A stretch of 6,405 nucleotides of DNA from Ruminococcaceae bacterium UBA2656 (GTDB lineage: Bacteria > Bacillota > Clostridia > Oscillospirales > Acutalibacteraceae): NCBI GenBank assembly GCA_002359465.1, contig DENA01000027.1:1-6405 (forward strand), in the 5' to 3' direction. The notes under the pieces were generated by a model. It was not told where the DNA came from, did no database searches, and worked only from the letters and a program-made list of their open reading frames with translations. Position 1 is the first letter of the stretch, and the number at the start of each line of letters is the position of its first letter. The position numbers were made by a program, and so were the translations under genes. This document shows, piece by piece, positions 5,637 to 6,405 of this stretch.

Positions 5637-6405
5637 TTGCGGGTGAGAGAAACGGCAAACAGTTCCTTTAAAAAACAATTAGAAAAGCAGGCGCTTCAGA
5701 AGATCATCTTTCTGGTTATTGTCGGCTGCCTGCTGTTCTGTATCCCGATTTTCGGGTTGAATTACCTTAATCAGAATTTCAATGTGGAGGAACATCTGAA
5801 TTTTCTGAACCGCACGTTTGATGAAGTTTATGAAGATGTCACCACTTATCTGGAGGATGAGGAAAATGAAAGTCTCTTCCTTCGCTATATGACCGGTGCT
5901 TCCGACAGCCAGGAAGTTCAGTACTCCCTCAGTAAGCACAACGTGGACAGCCCGGTGCGCGTTCGTATGATTCTGATGAACCGGAAAAAGCAGATTGTAT
6001 ATACCAGCTTTGGGGAAGATGAGATGAACTTGCACAGAACGGAATTTAATAAAATTGTGGCGGACAATGCCTTGAAAGCCAATCTGCCCATTTACACTAC
6101 CGTCTATTATTTTTCCGGAGACAGTTCCGAGTGTGTTTTTGCAAAACCCGTTTACCTGCACGGGGTGCTGGCCGGGTTTGTTATGGCCTATCTGAATGGA
6201 AACGACTGGGGCAACCTCTTTTCAGGATATCAGTATGACTGTATCATCACAAATCTAAACGGGGACATCATCTGCTGCTCCAAAAACGCATTTCTTTCCG
6301 AACGCAATACCAACAAATACAGGGCGGATCCGTCCCATCACTTTGTTACGGTACAGGATAACCGATACCGTACCGGCGCACGGGTTCTGACGGATAAAAA
6401 AGCGG
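5637..6405 (+). CDS. Membrane sensor protein, probably sensor histidine kinase (N-terminal part)
   Basis: The gene continues past the window end; 256 codons are visible. A short basic cytoplasmic tail (residues 1-22) is followed by one transmembrane helix at about 23-41 (IIFLVIVGCLLFCIPIFGL). After that comes a long extracytoplasmic region, mixed alpha/beta in character, with NLNGDIICCS near its end. This resembles the ligand-sensing part of clostridial sensor kinases with a Cache-like domain. A second membrane helix, HAMP and kinase domains would lie beyond the window, so a chemoreceptor or diguanylate cyclase is also possible. The start is a TTG at 5637: GGAGATGA (5622-5629) precedes it at normal spacing and no in-frame ATG lies nearby upstream. 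GTG 5643 is a weaker alternative. Base composition appears richer in G and C than the upstream operon, fitting host chromosome beside an inserted element. Confidence 0.65.
   Translation, partial: MRVRETANSSFKKQLEKQALQKIIFLVIVGCLLFCIPIFGLNYLNQNFNVEEHLNFLNRTFDEVYEDVTTYLEDEENESLFLRYMTGASDSQEVQYSLSKHNVDSPVRVRMILMNRKKQIVYTSFGEDEMNLHRTEFNKIVADNALKANLPIYTTVYYFSGDSSECVFAKPVYLHGVLAGFVMAYLNGNDWGNLFSGYQYDCIITNLNGDIICCSKNAFLSERNTNKYRADPSHHFVTVQDNRYRTGARVLTDKKA

Noticed and set aside
5679..6161. 160-codon minus-strand open frame opposite the sensor gene
   Set aside because: The plus-strand frame encodes a membrane helix and a sensor-like region with a fitting ribosome binding site. The minus frame gives no recognisable protein.
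1..6405. CRISPR array, tRNA, rRNA or insertion-sequence ends
   Set aside because: No regularly spaced repeats, cloverleaf-like segments, transposase gene or terminal inverted repeats were seen.

Overview
The window looks like one end of an integrated mobile genetic element in a low-to-moderate-GC Firmicute, most likely a gut-type member of the Clostridia. This assignment rests on the style of the proteins: a divergent XRE regulator, a large serine recombinase of clostridial type, ParB-like proteins, strong AGGAGG ribosome binding sites, and a membrane sensor protein of clostridial flavour. No sequence here names a species.

Layout. Positions 1-175 hold no supportable gene. A small XRE-family repressor-like gene lies on the minus strand (176-538). 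The divergent intergenic region (539-739) carries a probable regulator promoter overlapped by a 7-bp inverted repeat, a strong 17-bp-arm hairpin, and a TATAAT box before the plus-strand operon. Five genes then follow on the plus strand almost without gaps (740-5515): a large serine recombinase, two proteins of unknown function, a ParB/KorB-like protein and a second, divergent ParB-like protein. After 121 AT-rich bases without a visible terminator, a different gene starts at a TTG codon at 5637 and runs off the window. It encodes the N-terminal membrane anchor and extracytoplasmic sensor region of what is probably a sensor histidine kinase, and is likely host chromosome next to the element.

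How the genes may work together. The recombinase has the normal catalytic domain and a recombinase domain, but no CxxC pair and hence no zinc ribbon in its C-terminal half. In its place is a domain that recurs in both following genes, with matching motifs at matching spacing: Y-x4-V-x-P-x-E, then 55-56 residues after that Y a W-x5-Y-[RK]-[IL]-x-G. One catalytic subunit and two non-catalytic proteins share this domain and are translationally coupled, which suggests a multi-component recombinase. The small proteins could be DNA-binding partners, directionality factors or inhibitors. The two ParB-like proteins may serve maintenance, partition or regulation of the element. This module is the most interesting part of the window. 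Its function is inferred and not shown by the sequence.
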